Shown here one piece after another: positions 1-7,915 of a DNA stretch of 64,000 bases. The position numbers and the translations under genes were made by a program. Source of the DNA: Pseudorhodoplanes sp049324435 (GTDB lineage Bacteria > Pseudomonadota > Alphaproteobacteria > Rhizobiales > Xanthobacteraceae); contig JBMOOQ010000048.1 in assembly GCA_049324435.1 (NCBI GenBank), positions 1 to 64,000 of the forward strand, read 5' to 3'. Position 1 is the first letter of the stretch. Each line of letters starts with the position of its first letter. The notes beneath the pieces were generated by a model, which saw nothing but the letters and a program-made list of their open reading frames with translations, was not told where the DNA came from and did no database searches.

Positions 1-77
1 TGGTCGTCCCTCGATGATGCTTGGAGCGGACGTGTCCGACTCCGTTGAATTGACACCATCAGTTTGAGGGACGACCA
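1..77. repeat. Nested inverted-repeat element, possibly cut by the window edge
   Basis: Bases 1-12 (TGGTCGTCCCTC) are perfectly complementary to 66-77. Inside, TGATG at 15-19 pairs with CATCA at 57-61, and GGAG/GGAC at 23-31 pairs with GTCC/CTCC at 34-43. The whole stretch can therefore fold into one long rod with three stems. The outer stem starts at the first base of the window, so it may extend further left. It lies just downstream of the HNH gene, in a low-GC patch. It could be a small MITE-like element, a structured RNA or a cruciform-forming site; the sequence does not decide between these. Confidence 0.6.
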
Positions 78-83
78 CCTACC

Positions 84-103
84 GCCGCCACAATCTCGGC
101 GGC
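84..103 (-). terminator. Hairpin downstream of the HNH gene, possible terminator
   Basis: GCCGCC at 84-89 and GGCGGC at 98-103 form a 6-bp stem with an 8-base loop, 16 bases past the stop codon of the minus-strand HNH gene. No U tract follows on the minus strand, so intrinsic termination is uncertain. Confidence 0.3.
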
Positions 104-119
104 AGGCCCGTTACACCAT

Positions 120-809
120 CTACGGCTGCTCGATAACTGGTTTCAGGCGGCCCGCCTTTAAATCGGCCAGCGCTTGCAGACGCTCCATAAGCTCTTCCTC
201 CGATAACAAGCCCTCGCGGAAAAGTTGGCGCAAGAAGTCTTCTGCAGCCAGCGCGCCCTTCCGATTATTTGCTTCGCGAGACGCAGCCACAACGTTTCGA
301 TAGGTATTGTTGCCATTCGGGCGTGAAATGACATGGTCGACTACGAAGGAATTCGCATCGAGCTTCTTAAGCGTGTAAAAGCAACGAAAGTTCTCACGCT
401 GCAAAATCGCGAGGCGGCTTTCCGGATCACCGAAGAAGTCTCTTGTCTCGATATCAATTTCTGGTGGTGTGGGGTGAATTTCCGGCACCACGCCATCAAT
501 CTCTTTCGGAAGGCGCAATCGAAGCCGCGTGCCTTTGTGCTCGGTTTGAACGATTTGGATGCAGCCCTTCGCGGCAAGTGACGAAAGTTTCTTGTAGGCA
601 GAGCCCTCGGACATAGGCGTTCCATCGACTCCCAGGCCTGTCGCCATTCGCGCCCGAGCTGACTTAAAGCCAATAAGCGTTTCGTCGTTTCCGATAAATC
701 GGGAATGCCGGAAGACATACAGATAGATCGCTTGCTCATAGGTATCGAGCTTCGGCGCAAGATGATCTTGGAATTGCTGAACGAACTCGCGAAGCTCTTC
801 TGGGGACAT
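120..809 (-). CDS. HNH endonuclease-like protein with an N-terminal winged-helix region
   Basis: The 229-residue product has two parts. The first half (about residues 20-100) looks like a winged helix-turn-helix domain. The second half carries an HNH-like core: the VVDHVISRPNGNN motif followed by NNRKG, as expected for a beta-beta-alpha metal nuclease fold. Only one Cys (RCFYTL) precedes the DH, so the CxxC zinc pair of many HNH proteins is missing. I chose the ATG at 809 because AGGTGA sits five bases upstream; a GTG at 836 would add nine residues but lies in a repeat fragment. The gene is visibly lower in GC than its neighbours, suggesting transfer. Function is inferred: it could be a homing-type or defence nuclease, or a DNA-binding regulator. 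Confidence 0.7.
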   Translation of the reverse strand: MSPEELREFVQQFQDHLAPKLDTYEQAIYLYVFRHSRFIGNDETLIGFKSARARMATGLGVDGTPMSEGSAYKKLSSLAAKGCIQIVQTEHKGTRLRLRLPKEIDGVVPEIHPTPPEIDIETRDFFGDPESRLAILQRENFRCFYTLKKLDANSFVVDHVISRPNGNNTYRNVVAASREANNRKGALAAEDFLRQLFREGLLSEEELMERLQALADLKAGRLKPVIEQP

Positions 810-825
810 GCGGTCACCTGACTCA

Positions 826-840
826 GTCCGGGGCACGAGA
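826..840. repeat. 15-bp fragment matching the right end of the palindromic repeat
   Basis: The 15 bases GTCCGGGGCACGAGA are identical to 18740-18754, the right end of the dispersed repeat at 18594-18753. No left end is visible nearby, so this looks like a remnant. It abuts the 5' end of the HNH gene. Confidence 0.5.
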
Positions 841-915
841 ATATGCCAACTCGGAGATGCTCACTACGGAACTTCAATAATAGTTCTCAACCATAGTAGA
901 ATTGAGCAGCGCGAG

Positions 916-2727
916 CTAAAACCCCTCTGCCCCCATCTCCATCACACTCCCCGCACCCGCCTCGATCCGCTTCAGCTGCGCCGCCGTCTCAGGCAGCATC
1001 TTCTCCGCAAAGAATCTTCCCACGATCAGCTTGTTTTTCAGCGCCTGCGCATCGAGTCCGCCGTTCGCGCTCGCGTCACCCGCCGCAAGCTTCTCGTTCG
1101 CGGCAAGCGCGATGCGGCCCCACATCAGGCCGAGCGCGACCAGCCCGAACATGTGCATGTAGTCGGTCGCGCCCGCGCCGGCATTGTCGGGGTTCTTCAT
1201 CGCATTGTTCATGAACCACATGGTCGCCTGCTGCAGGTGGCCGAGCGACACGTTGAGCGGCTCGACATAGGGCTTCATCGCGTCATTGCCCTTGTGCGCA
1301 TTGATAAAGCCCTGCACCTCGGCGAAGAAGGCCATCACCGCGCGGCCGCCGTCCTTCGGCAGCTTGCGGCCGACAAGATCGAGCGCCTGGATGCCGTTCG
1401 CGCCCTCGTAGATCATCGGGATGCGCGCATCGCGCACGAATTGCTCCATCCCCCATTCGGAAATGTAGCCGTGGCCGCCGAACATCTGCTGCGCATTCAC
1501 GGTGTTGGCAAAGCCAATGTCGGTCAGCACGCCTTTCACCACGGGCGTGAGCAGCCCCATCATGTCGTCGGCATGCTGGCGCTCCTTGCCATCCTGCGAG
1601 CGGTGCGAGAGATCGCCGTAAAGCGCGGTCTGGATCACGAGCGCGCGCGCCGCCTCGTTGAAGGCGCGGATGGAGAGCAGCGTGCGCCGCACATCCGGAT
1701 GCACGATGATCGGATCGGCCGGCTTGTCGGGGAATTTCGGTCCGGTCAGCGCGCGGCCCTGCAGACGCTCCTTCGCGTAGATCACCGCGTTCTGATAGGC
1801 GACCTCGGAAAGTGCGAGCCCCTGCACGCCGACGCCGAGCCGCGCCTCGTTCATCATCACGAACATCGCGGCGAGCCCGCGGTTCTCCTCGCCGATCAGA
1901 TAGCCCGTCGCATTGTCGTAATTCATCACGCAGGTGGCGTTGCCGTGAATGCCCATTTTGTGCTCGATCGAGCCGCAGCTAACGCCGTTCTTCTGGCCGA
2001 GTGTGCCGTCGTCGTTGACCATGATCTTCGGCACGATGAACAGCGAGATGCCTTTCGTGCCGGCCGGTGCGCCTTCGATGCGCGCGAGCACGAGATGGAT
2101 GATGTTCTCGGTGAGATCTTGCTCGCCGCCCGAGATGAAAATCTTGGTGCCGGAAATCTTGTAAGAGCCGTCCGGCTGCTTCACCGCTTTGGTGCGCAGA
2201 AGGCCCAAGTCCGTGCCGCAATGCGGCTCGGTGAGGTTCATGGTGCCGGCCCAGACACCCTCGATCATCTTCGGCAGGAATTTCTTTTTCAGATCGTCAT
2301 TCGCATGCGTGAGGATCGCGGCGACCGCGCCCTGCACGAGGCCTGAATACATCGAGAAGGCGAGATTGGCCGAGGCCAGGAATTCGTTGATGATGACGGT
2401 CAGGGTGCCGGGCAGTCCCTGTCCGCCATATTCGGCCGGGCATGACAAGCCGACCCAGCCGCCGGCGACGAGCCGGTCATACGCCTCCTTGAATCCCTTC
2501 GGCGTCGTGACTCTTCCGTCGTCGTGGCGCGTACAGCCTTCGATATCGCCTGTACGGTTCAGAGGAACGAGCACCTCGGAGCAGAGCTTTCCTGCTTCTA
2601 CGAGCATGGCTTCGACCACATCGGGCGTCGCGTCGCCAAATCCCGCCACATTGTTGTGGCGCTCGATGTGGAACACATCGTTGAGCAGGAACATCACGTC
2701 GTCTGTGGGCGCGTTATAGACCGGCAT
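916..2727 (-). CDS. Acyl-CoA dehydrogenase (long, DmdC-like subfamily)
   Basis: This 603-residue flavoprotein should oxidise an acyl-CoA thioester to the trans-2-enoyl-CoA with FAD. It has the usual N-terminal, middle and C-terminal acyl-CoA dehydrogenase domains plus the extra C-terminal helical region (from about residue 470) found in the 590-600-residue subfamily that includes 3-methylmercaptopropionyl-CoA dehydrogenase. The FAD/substrate motif MNLTEPHCGTDLG is present, and E441 in MIYEGANGIQ is in the catalytic-base position of the medium-chain enzymes. Substrate cannot be told from sequence; many such genes in soil alphaproteobacteria serve general fatty acid oxidation. It stands alone, with the HNH gene downstream on the same strand. 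Confidence 0.9.
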   Translation of the reverse strand: MPVYNAPTDDVMFLLNDVFHIERHNNVAGFGDATPDVVEAMLVEAGKLCSEVLVPLNRTGDIEGCTRHDDGRVTTPKGFKEAYDRLVAGGWVGLSCPAEYGGQGLPGTLTVIINEFLASANLAFSMYSGLVQGAVAAILTHANDDLKKKFLPKMIEGVWAGTMNLTEPHCGTDLGLLRTKAVKQPDGSYKISGTKIFISGGEQDLTENIIHLVLARIEGAPAGTKGISLFIVPKIMVNDDGTLGQKNGVSCGSIEHKMGIHGNATCVMNYDNATGYLIGEENRGLAAMFVMMNEARLGVGVQGLALSEVAYQNAVIYAKERLQGRALTGPKFPDKPADPIIVHPDVRRTLLSIRAFNEAARALVIQTALYGDLSHRSQDGKERQHADDMMGLLTPVVKGVLTDIGFANTVNAQQMFGGHGYISEWGMEQFVRDARIPMIYEGANGIQALDLVGRKLPKDGGRAVMAFFAEVQGFINAHKGNDAMKPYVEPLNVSLGHLQQATMWFMNNAMKNPDNAGAGATDYMHMFGLVALGLMWGRIALAANEKLAAGDASANGGLDAQALKNKLIVGRFFAEKMLPETAAQLKRIEAGAGSVMEMGAEGF

Positions 2728-2825
2728 CGCTTTCCCCTGTCGCTTGCCCCCGAATCGTGCGGTGTCTTTAGGCTATTGCGTTTCGTTCCGGCGCGCGACG
2801 GCCAGCATTTTTCTCAAGCGAGTCC

Positions 2826-2847
2826 GGCGGTTAACCGCCTGTTTACC
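2826..2847 (+). promoter_or_regulatory. Candidate CtrA-type site with an overlapping palindrome
   Basis: GGCGGTTAACCGCC (2826-2839) is a perfect 14-bp palindrome. It overlaps TTAA-N7-TTTACC (2831-2847), one mismatch from the alphaproteobacterial CtrA consensus TTAA-N7-TTAAC. It lies about 115 bases upstream of the PodJ-like gene. The regulatory role is inferred. Confidence 0.4.
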
Positions 2848-2961
2848 CTGACGCGGAAAAGTCTGGTCCGGGGGCGGACCGCGTTTTCTCAAGACCCCAT
2901 TCTTTAAGACATCGCGGTTCCGCAAGGGCGCGAAAGCCGGTCAGGCGATGCGAGTCACATC

Positions 2962-5900
2962 ATGAGCGAGCGCGTGCGGAATTCGGAAGACGGTGCCAGG
3001 CGAGACGATCGCGCACCGGCGCCCAATCCCTATTACTTTCCGCGGGCAAGCTATGGTGCGGCGCCGCAAGGCTATCCGCCGCAGCCGCCGATGCCGCAGG
3101 GCTATCCACCAGCCTATCCCGGTTCGGGCTATCCGGCACCGGGTTATGCGGGGCAGGGCTACCAGCAAGGATATTTGCAGCCTGGCGCCTATCCGTATCC
3201 GCAGGGGCCGGCGCCGTCCTACGCTGCGCCTCTGCCGCATTATCCGGCGCCGTCCTATGGTCAGACTCCGCCGCCTGCAGGCTATGGCTATGCGCCGCCT
3301 GCACCGCCGCCTTACGTTGCGCCGAAACAACCTGAGGCAGTGAGTCCGGCCGGCAATGTTGACGAGGCCTTTGCCCAGATCGCAGCGCGAATCCGCGCCC
3401 TCGACACCGAGCCGGCCGAAGCCAGGCCGCTCGCGACCGCTTCCGCCCCGCCGCTGGCGCCATCCTATCCGGAGGCGTCTGTCCAGGACGAGCCGCACCG
3501 CGCCGCGCCGAGTCTCGATCTGTCGGGGCTGGAACATCAGATCCGCAATCTCACCGCGCAGATCGAAACGCTGCGGCAGCCGGTGCCGGATTTTTCGGGC
3601 GCGCTGCGCGAATTGCGCCAGGATCTCGCGGAGATTTCCAACCGCCTGCTGGAGGCCATGCCGCGCCGCGCCATCGACGCGCTGGAAGCGGAGGTCCGCA
3701 GACTTGCCGAACGGATCGAACTGAGCCGCTCAGCCGGCGTCGATCCCGAAGCGATTGCGGGGATGGAGCGTTCACTCGCCGAGGTGCGGGACGCGATCCG
3801 CAGCCTCAAGCCGGCGGAAAGCCTCGCGGGCTTCGAGCAGGCGGTGCGCAATCTGACCGAGCGGCTCGACCAGTCGGCGGGTGCCTATACCGATCCGGCC
3901 TCGCTGCAGCAGCTGGAAGCCTCGATCGCGGCGCTGCGCAGTATTGTCGCCAATGTCGCCTCGAACGATACGCTCGCCGGATTGTCCGAGGAAATCAGGG
4001 GGCTGTCGGCCAAGGTTGAACGGGTGGCGGCATCGCGCGGCATCGATTCCGATACGCTGCTGTCGATCGAACAGCGGATCGCGAACCTGCCGGTGCTGGG
4101 CGCCATCGAACGCGGCTTTGCGGATTTGAAGGCACGGTTCGACCAGTTTCAGCTTCCCGCGCAAGCGCCGGTCAGCGATCCGGCGCCTGTGGTCGATCAT
4201 CTCAAGCGCGATCTGGTCCGCACGCAGGACTCGCTTGAAGCTGTCCATTCGACACTGGGCCACCTGGTCGACCGCCTGGCCATGATCGAGGAGGGCATCC
4301 GCGAAGCCCGCTTTGCGGCGGAAGCGCCGGCGCCAAGGCCCATGCCCATGCCGGGATCCATGCTCGGGGCGGCTCCGGGGCCAGTGCAGGAACCGATGCA
4401 GCTGTCCATGGCTGCGGCGATCCCGCCGGTGAAGCGCGAAGCGCCGGCTGCCGAGTTGCCGTTGCAGCCGGCCGAGGCACCCCACATCGCTCCCATCGGG
4501 CAGCCACCCGTGCCCGAGGCGCCGCCCGCGGCCGCGCGATCCGCCGCACCGGATGTTCCGAAACCCGCGATCCGCTCCGCAATGCTGGACGCCCTGAAGA
4601 AGGCGGAAGCCGCTGCCGCCACCGAGGCAGCCCCGGCACGGCCATCGGCGCCGGCGATGCGCGAGCGCAGTCCGATCGATCCGAATCTGCCGCCGGATTT
4701 TCCGCTCGAGCCCGGCTCCGGCACGCCGCGTGCCCGTCCTGCGGCCTCTGCCGCCGAACGCATTGCGGCATCGGAGGCCGCTCTTGGCGGCGCGAAACCG
4801 GGTGGCGCCAATCATCCCGGCCAGACCAATTTCATTGCGGCGGCGCGCCGCGCGGCGCAGGCTGCCGCGGCCGCAGCGCCCGATGTGGCTGCCGCCAAGG
4901 ACGACACCTCCGACGCGCAGCAGGGCAAATCGATCGGCCGCAAGGTGCGCTCGCTGTTCGTCGGGGCCAGCGCGATCATCCTGATCGCAGCCGCGGGGCG
5001 GCTTGCGATCGATATGCTGGACCCGGGGAACCGATCGGTGGCGGAGATCTCCGCCCCTGAAATCACGGACGTGGACGATGCCCCCGAGTCGCAGAAGCCG
5101 CCGGTCGTTGCCGCGCCTGTCACTTTGCCGGTAAAGCCCGATACATTTGCAGTGCCGCCGTCCGGCGTGATCGAGCGTCCGCACAGCGTTGTTCAGCCGG
5201 CGGCGCCAGCTCCCTCGGAACCGGCTTCGACCGGCTCGATCGCTCCGGCAAGCAAACCTGCCAATCCTGCGATCGAGCAGCCCGCAGCCGTGTCGCGCGG
5301 GCCTTTGCCCCCTCTGCCTGAGAAGCTGCCGGCCGCGCTCCGCGCGGCCGCCGCCAAGGGTCAGCCGGCGGCGGAATTCGAGGTCGGTATCCGCCAGATC
5401 GAGGGCCGTGGGGTTGCGCAGAATACCGAAGCCGGTCTGCGCTGGCTGGAACGCGCCGCCGAGGCCGGTCTTGCGCCGGCTCATTTCCGGATTGCCGGCC
5501 TCTACGAAAAAGGCATCGGCGTAAAAAAGAACCTGTCCGCCGCGCGCCGCCACTATATTGCCGCTGCCGAGAAGGGGAATGCCAAGGCGATGCACAATCT
5601 CGCCGTGCTTTATGCCGAGGGCATCGACGGCAAGCCTGACTACAAGACGGCTGCCGAATGGTTCCGCCGCGCCGCCGAGTACGGGGTTGCGGACAGCCAG
5701 TACAATCTCGCGATCCTGCATGCCCGCGGCATCGGGGTGGAACAGAATCTCTCGGAGGCCTACAAGTGGCTGGCTCTGGCCGCTCTGCAGGGTGACACGG
5801 ATGCGGCCAAGAAGCGTGACGAAATTGCGTCGAAAATCGACGCCGCCTCGCTGGCCGCCGCCCGCGCCGCCGTCCAAAGCTTCACCGCCCAGCAGCAGCC

Positions 5901-6015
5901 CGACGATGCAGTGAACGTTGCGACACCTCCCGGTGGCTGGGACCGGCCGGCGGCCGAACAGGCCCCGGTCAAGAAGCCTCGGACGGGGAGTGTCGCGCGG
6001 GTCACGACGTTTTAG
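2962..6015 (+). CDS. PodJ-like polar localisation protein with coiled coils, one membrane segment and Sel1 repeats
   Basis: The 1017-residue product starts with a Pro/Tyr/Gly-rich low-complexity region (about residues 10-125), followed by helical coiled-coil segments (about 165-460) and a Pro/Ala-rich linker. One membrane segment follows at about 663-683 (SLFVGASAIILIAAAG). After a second Pro-rich linker come four or so Sel1-like repeats (about 790-960, for example LYEKGIGVKKNLSAARRHY). This order resembles PodJ of Caulobacter and the PodJL/Sel1 proteins of Hyphomicrobiales, which organise the cell pole with cytoplasmic coiled coils and periplasmic Sel1 repeats. Exact role is inferred. It is monocistronic, with a candidate CtrA site upstream. 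Confidence 0.75.
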   Translation: MSERVRNSEDGARRDDRAPAPNPYYFPRASYGAAPQGYPPQPPMPQGYPPAYPGSGYPAPGYAGQGYQQGYLQPGAYPYPQGPAPSYAAPLPHYPAPSYGQTPPPAGYGYAPPAPPPYVAPKQPEAVSPAGNVDEAFAQIAARIRALDTEPAEARPLATASAPPLAPSYPEASVQDEPHRAAPSLDLSGLEHQIRNLTAQIETLRQPVPDFSGALRELRQDLAEISNRLLEAMPRRAIDALEAEVRRLAERIELSRSAGVDPEAIAGMERSLAEVRDAIRSLKPAESLAGFEQAVRNLTERLDQSAGAYTDPASLQQLEASIAALRSIVANVASNDTLAGLSEEIRGLSAKVERVAASRGIDSDTLLSIEQRIANLPVLGAIERGFADLKARFDQFQLPAQAPVSDPAPVVDHLKRDLVRTQDSLEAVHSTLGHLVDRLAMIEEGIREARFAAEAPAPRPMPMPGSMLGAAPGPVQEPMQLSMAAAIPPVKREAPAAELPLQPAEAPHIAPIGQPPVPEAPPAAARSAAPDVPKPAIRSAMLDALKKAEAAAATEAAPARPSAPAMRERSPIDPNLPPDFPLEPGSGTPRARPAASAAERIAASEAALGGAKPGGANHPGQTNFIAAARRAAQAAAAAAPDVAAAKDDTSDAQQGKSIGRKVRSLFVGASAIILIAAAGRLAIDMLDPGNRSVAEISAPEITDVDDAPESQKPPVVAAPVTLPVKPDTFAVPPSGVIERPHSVVQPAAPAPSEPASTGSIAPASKPANPAIEQPAAVSRGPLPPLPEKLPAALRAAAAKGQPAAEFEVGIRQIEGRGVAQNTEAGLRWLERAAEAGLAPAHFRIAGLYEKGIGVKKNLSAARRHYIAAAEKGNAKAMHNLAVLYAEGIDGKPDYKTAAEWFRRAAEYGVADSQYNLAILHARGIGVEQNLSEAYKWLALAALQGDTDAAKKRDEIASKIDAASLAAARAAVQSFTAQQQPDDAVNVATPPGGWDRPAAEQAPVKKPRTGSVARVTTF

Positions 6016-6179
6016 CGATCGCCGGGAAAGCAGAGTTTTCGGCGACAATTCATTCGACTAATTTTCTCAGTCCTGTACGGATGGGACAAACGCGGCGTCA
6101 TTCGGCGGCCGCGCGCCGGATTATTGCCGCAGCAATCACGCGGGGCGCTCCACCCCGCCAACGACGGCTGGCACAACCG

Positions 6180-7106
6180 GTGCAAATCTATCTCCCGATC
6201 GCAGAACTCCCGGTCAATATGTTCCTGCTGTTGGGCATGGGGCTCGCGGTCGGCTTCATTTCAGGGATGTTCGGGATTGGCGGCGGCTTCCTCATGACGC
6301 CGCTGCTGATCTTTATCGGCATCGTCCCGGCGGTCGCGGTCGCGACGGTATCGAGCCATATCGCAGCGTCGTCGGCCTCCAGCGCGATCAGCTATTGGCG
6401 GCGGAATGCGATCGACGTGCCGCTCGCGATGATGCTGCTGGTGGGCGGCATTGTGGGGACTGCCGGAGGCGTAGGGCTGTTCACGCTGCTGCGATCGGCC
6501 GATCTGCTCGATCTGGTCATTGCGCTGTCTTACGTCGTGCTCTTGGGCGCGGTCGGCGGCATGATGGTGAGCGAGGCGTTGCGTGCGATCATCCGCTCCT
6601 ATCAGGGCTATCCGGTGGTGTTGCGGCGGCCCGGCAGCCATACCTGGCTGCACGGTCTGCCGTTCAAGGTCCGCTTCAAGCGCTCGAAGATCTATGTCTC
6701 GGCAATCCCGGTCCTTGGGATCGGATTTATTATTGGCTTTGTCGGCGCTCTGATGGGCATCGGCGGCGGCTTTTTGCTGGTCCCGATGCTGATCTATTTC
6801 CTCCGGGTGCCAACCGCGACCGTGATCGGCACGTCTACGGTGCTGACGCTAATCACGATGGCGTCGGCGACTGTCATGCACGCCGCCACCAATCATCTGG
6901 TCGATGCGCTGCTTGCGCTGATTCTGATGGTCGGCGGCGTGGTCGGCGCGCAGTTTGGCGCGCGCGCCGGTCAGAGGATGAAGGCGGAAAGACTGCGGCT
7001 GCTGCTTGGCCTCCTGGTGCTAGGTGTCGGCGTGCGCTTCGCGCTCGAATTGCTGATACAGCCGTCCGAACTGTTCTCGATCCGCTTCACCGGGGATGCC
7101 GGATGA
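6180..7106 (+). CDS. TauE/SafE family membrane transporter
   Basis: This is a polytopic inner-membrane protein with about eight hydrophobic segments and two copies of the family signature: GMFGIGGGFLMTPLL near the start and LMGIGGGFLLVPML in the second half. Family members export sulfite, sulfonates or related organic anions. I prefer the GTG at 6180, giving 308 residues and an N-terminus of QIYLPIAELPVN, which resembles relatives; an ATG at 6081 would add 33 Arg-rich residues with no homologous look. Its stop overlaps the next gene (ATGATGA), so the two are translationally coupled. Confidence 0.85.
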   Translation: MQIYLPIAELPVNMFLLLGMGLAVGFISGMFGIGGGFLMTPLLIFIGIVPAVAVATVSSHIAASSASSAISYWRRNAIDVPLAMMLLVGGIVGTAGGVGLFTLLRSADLLDLVIALSYVVLLGAVGGMMVSEALRAIIRSYQGYPVVLRRPGSHTWLHGLPFKVRFKRSKIYVSAIPVLGIGFIIGFVGALMGIGGGFLLVPMLIYFLRVPTATVIGTSTVLTLITMASATVMHAATNHLVDALLALILMVGGVVGAQFGARAGQRMKAERLRLLLGLLVLGVGVRFALELLIQPSELFSIRFTGDAG

Positions 7107-7873
7107 TGATGAAGCGCGCCGTTATCGCACTGTCGGTTTCGCTGTTTGCGGCGTGGCCCGCCTGCGCGGAACGGCTGATCACGTCGCTCTCGAGCCATCA
7201 GGTGTTGGTGACATCGAGCTTTACCGGCACCGAACTCGTGCTGTTCGGTTCGATCGAGCGCGATGCCAAGACGGTGTCGCGGAAAGGCGAGTACGACATC
7301 GTGGTCACGGTGGCCGGGCCACGGGAGACATTGGTGGTCCGGCACAAGGACCGCGTGCTCGGAATCTGGACGAACGCCGAATCGCGCAGCTTCCTCAATA
7401 CGCCGACCTATCTCGCCGTACTGAGCAACCGCCCGGTCAACGAGATCGCATCCGCCGAATTGCTCCGCCGCCAGGGGATCGGCATGTATCTGGTCCCGCG
7501 GCCGGCGCTGACATCCGGCATCCAGTCCGGTGAGCATGACGTCTTCCGCGACGCGCTTATCCGGCTGCGCGAGCAGCGCAAGCTCTATGTCAACGATCCG
7601 AAGGGCGTCACGTTCCTGACGCCCAATCTGTTCCGCGCCAGCATCCGACTGCCGGCGGAGGCGCCCGTGGGCTCTTACGAAGTCGATGTACGGCTGTTTG
7701 CCGACGGGGCCGAGCTCGCACGGGCATCGTCCGCGCTGGAAGTCGTGAAGGTCGGGATCGAGCAGTTCATTGTGAATGCCGCCGCCAATCACGGCATTCT
7801 GTATGGCCTGTTCACGACATTGATGGCGCTGGCGACCGGCTGGCTCGCCTCGGTGGTGTTCCGCAAGGATTGA
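7103..7873 (+). CDS. TIGR02186 family membrane-anchored periplasmic protein
   Basis: The 256-residue product has an N-terminal signal sequence (AVIALSVSLFAAWPACA), a beta-rich periplasmic body and one C-terminal membrane segment (YGLFTTLMALATGWLASVVF). This matches the TIGR02186 family, which is regularly encoded directly after TauE/SafE transporters in alphaproteobacteria. It overlaps the transporter by four bases. A role as an accessory or sensing subunit of that transporter is likely but inferred. Three consecutive ATGs (7103, 7106, 7109) are possible starts. Confidence 0.8.
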   Translation: MMMKRAVIALSVSLFAAWPACAERLITSLSSHQVLVTSSFTGTELVLFGSIERDAKTVSRKGEYDIVVTVAGPRETLVVRHKDRVLGIWTNAESRSFLNTPTYLAVLSNRPVNEIASAELLRRQGIGMYLVPRPALTSGIQSGEHDVFRDALIRLREQRKLYVNDPKGVTFLTPNLFRASIRLPAEAPVGSYEVDVRLFADGAELARASSALEVVKVGIEQFIVNAAANHGILYGLFTTLMALATGWLASVVFRKD

Positions 7874-7915
7874 GTGCGCAGCGGTCAGCGCCGCGTCGTT
7901 ATGCGGACTGCCGTC

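Noticed and set aside
64..303. Plus-strand open frame over the 3' end of the HNH gene
   Set aside because: No family features; it overlaps the minus-strand HNH gene, whose domain structure is clear.
808..2346. Long plus-strand frame (512 codons) opposite the acyl-CoA dehydrogenase
   Set aside because: High-GC shadow frame, rich in Arg, His and Ala, with no recognisable domain; the minus-strand gene has all catalytic motifs.
3772..6048. Long minus-strand frame opposite the PodJ-like gene
   Set aside because: Arg/Gly/Asp-rich shadow with no ribosome binding site or domain; it is generated by codon bias of the real gene.
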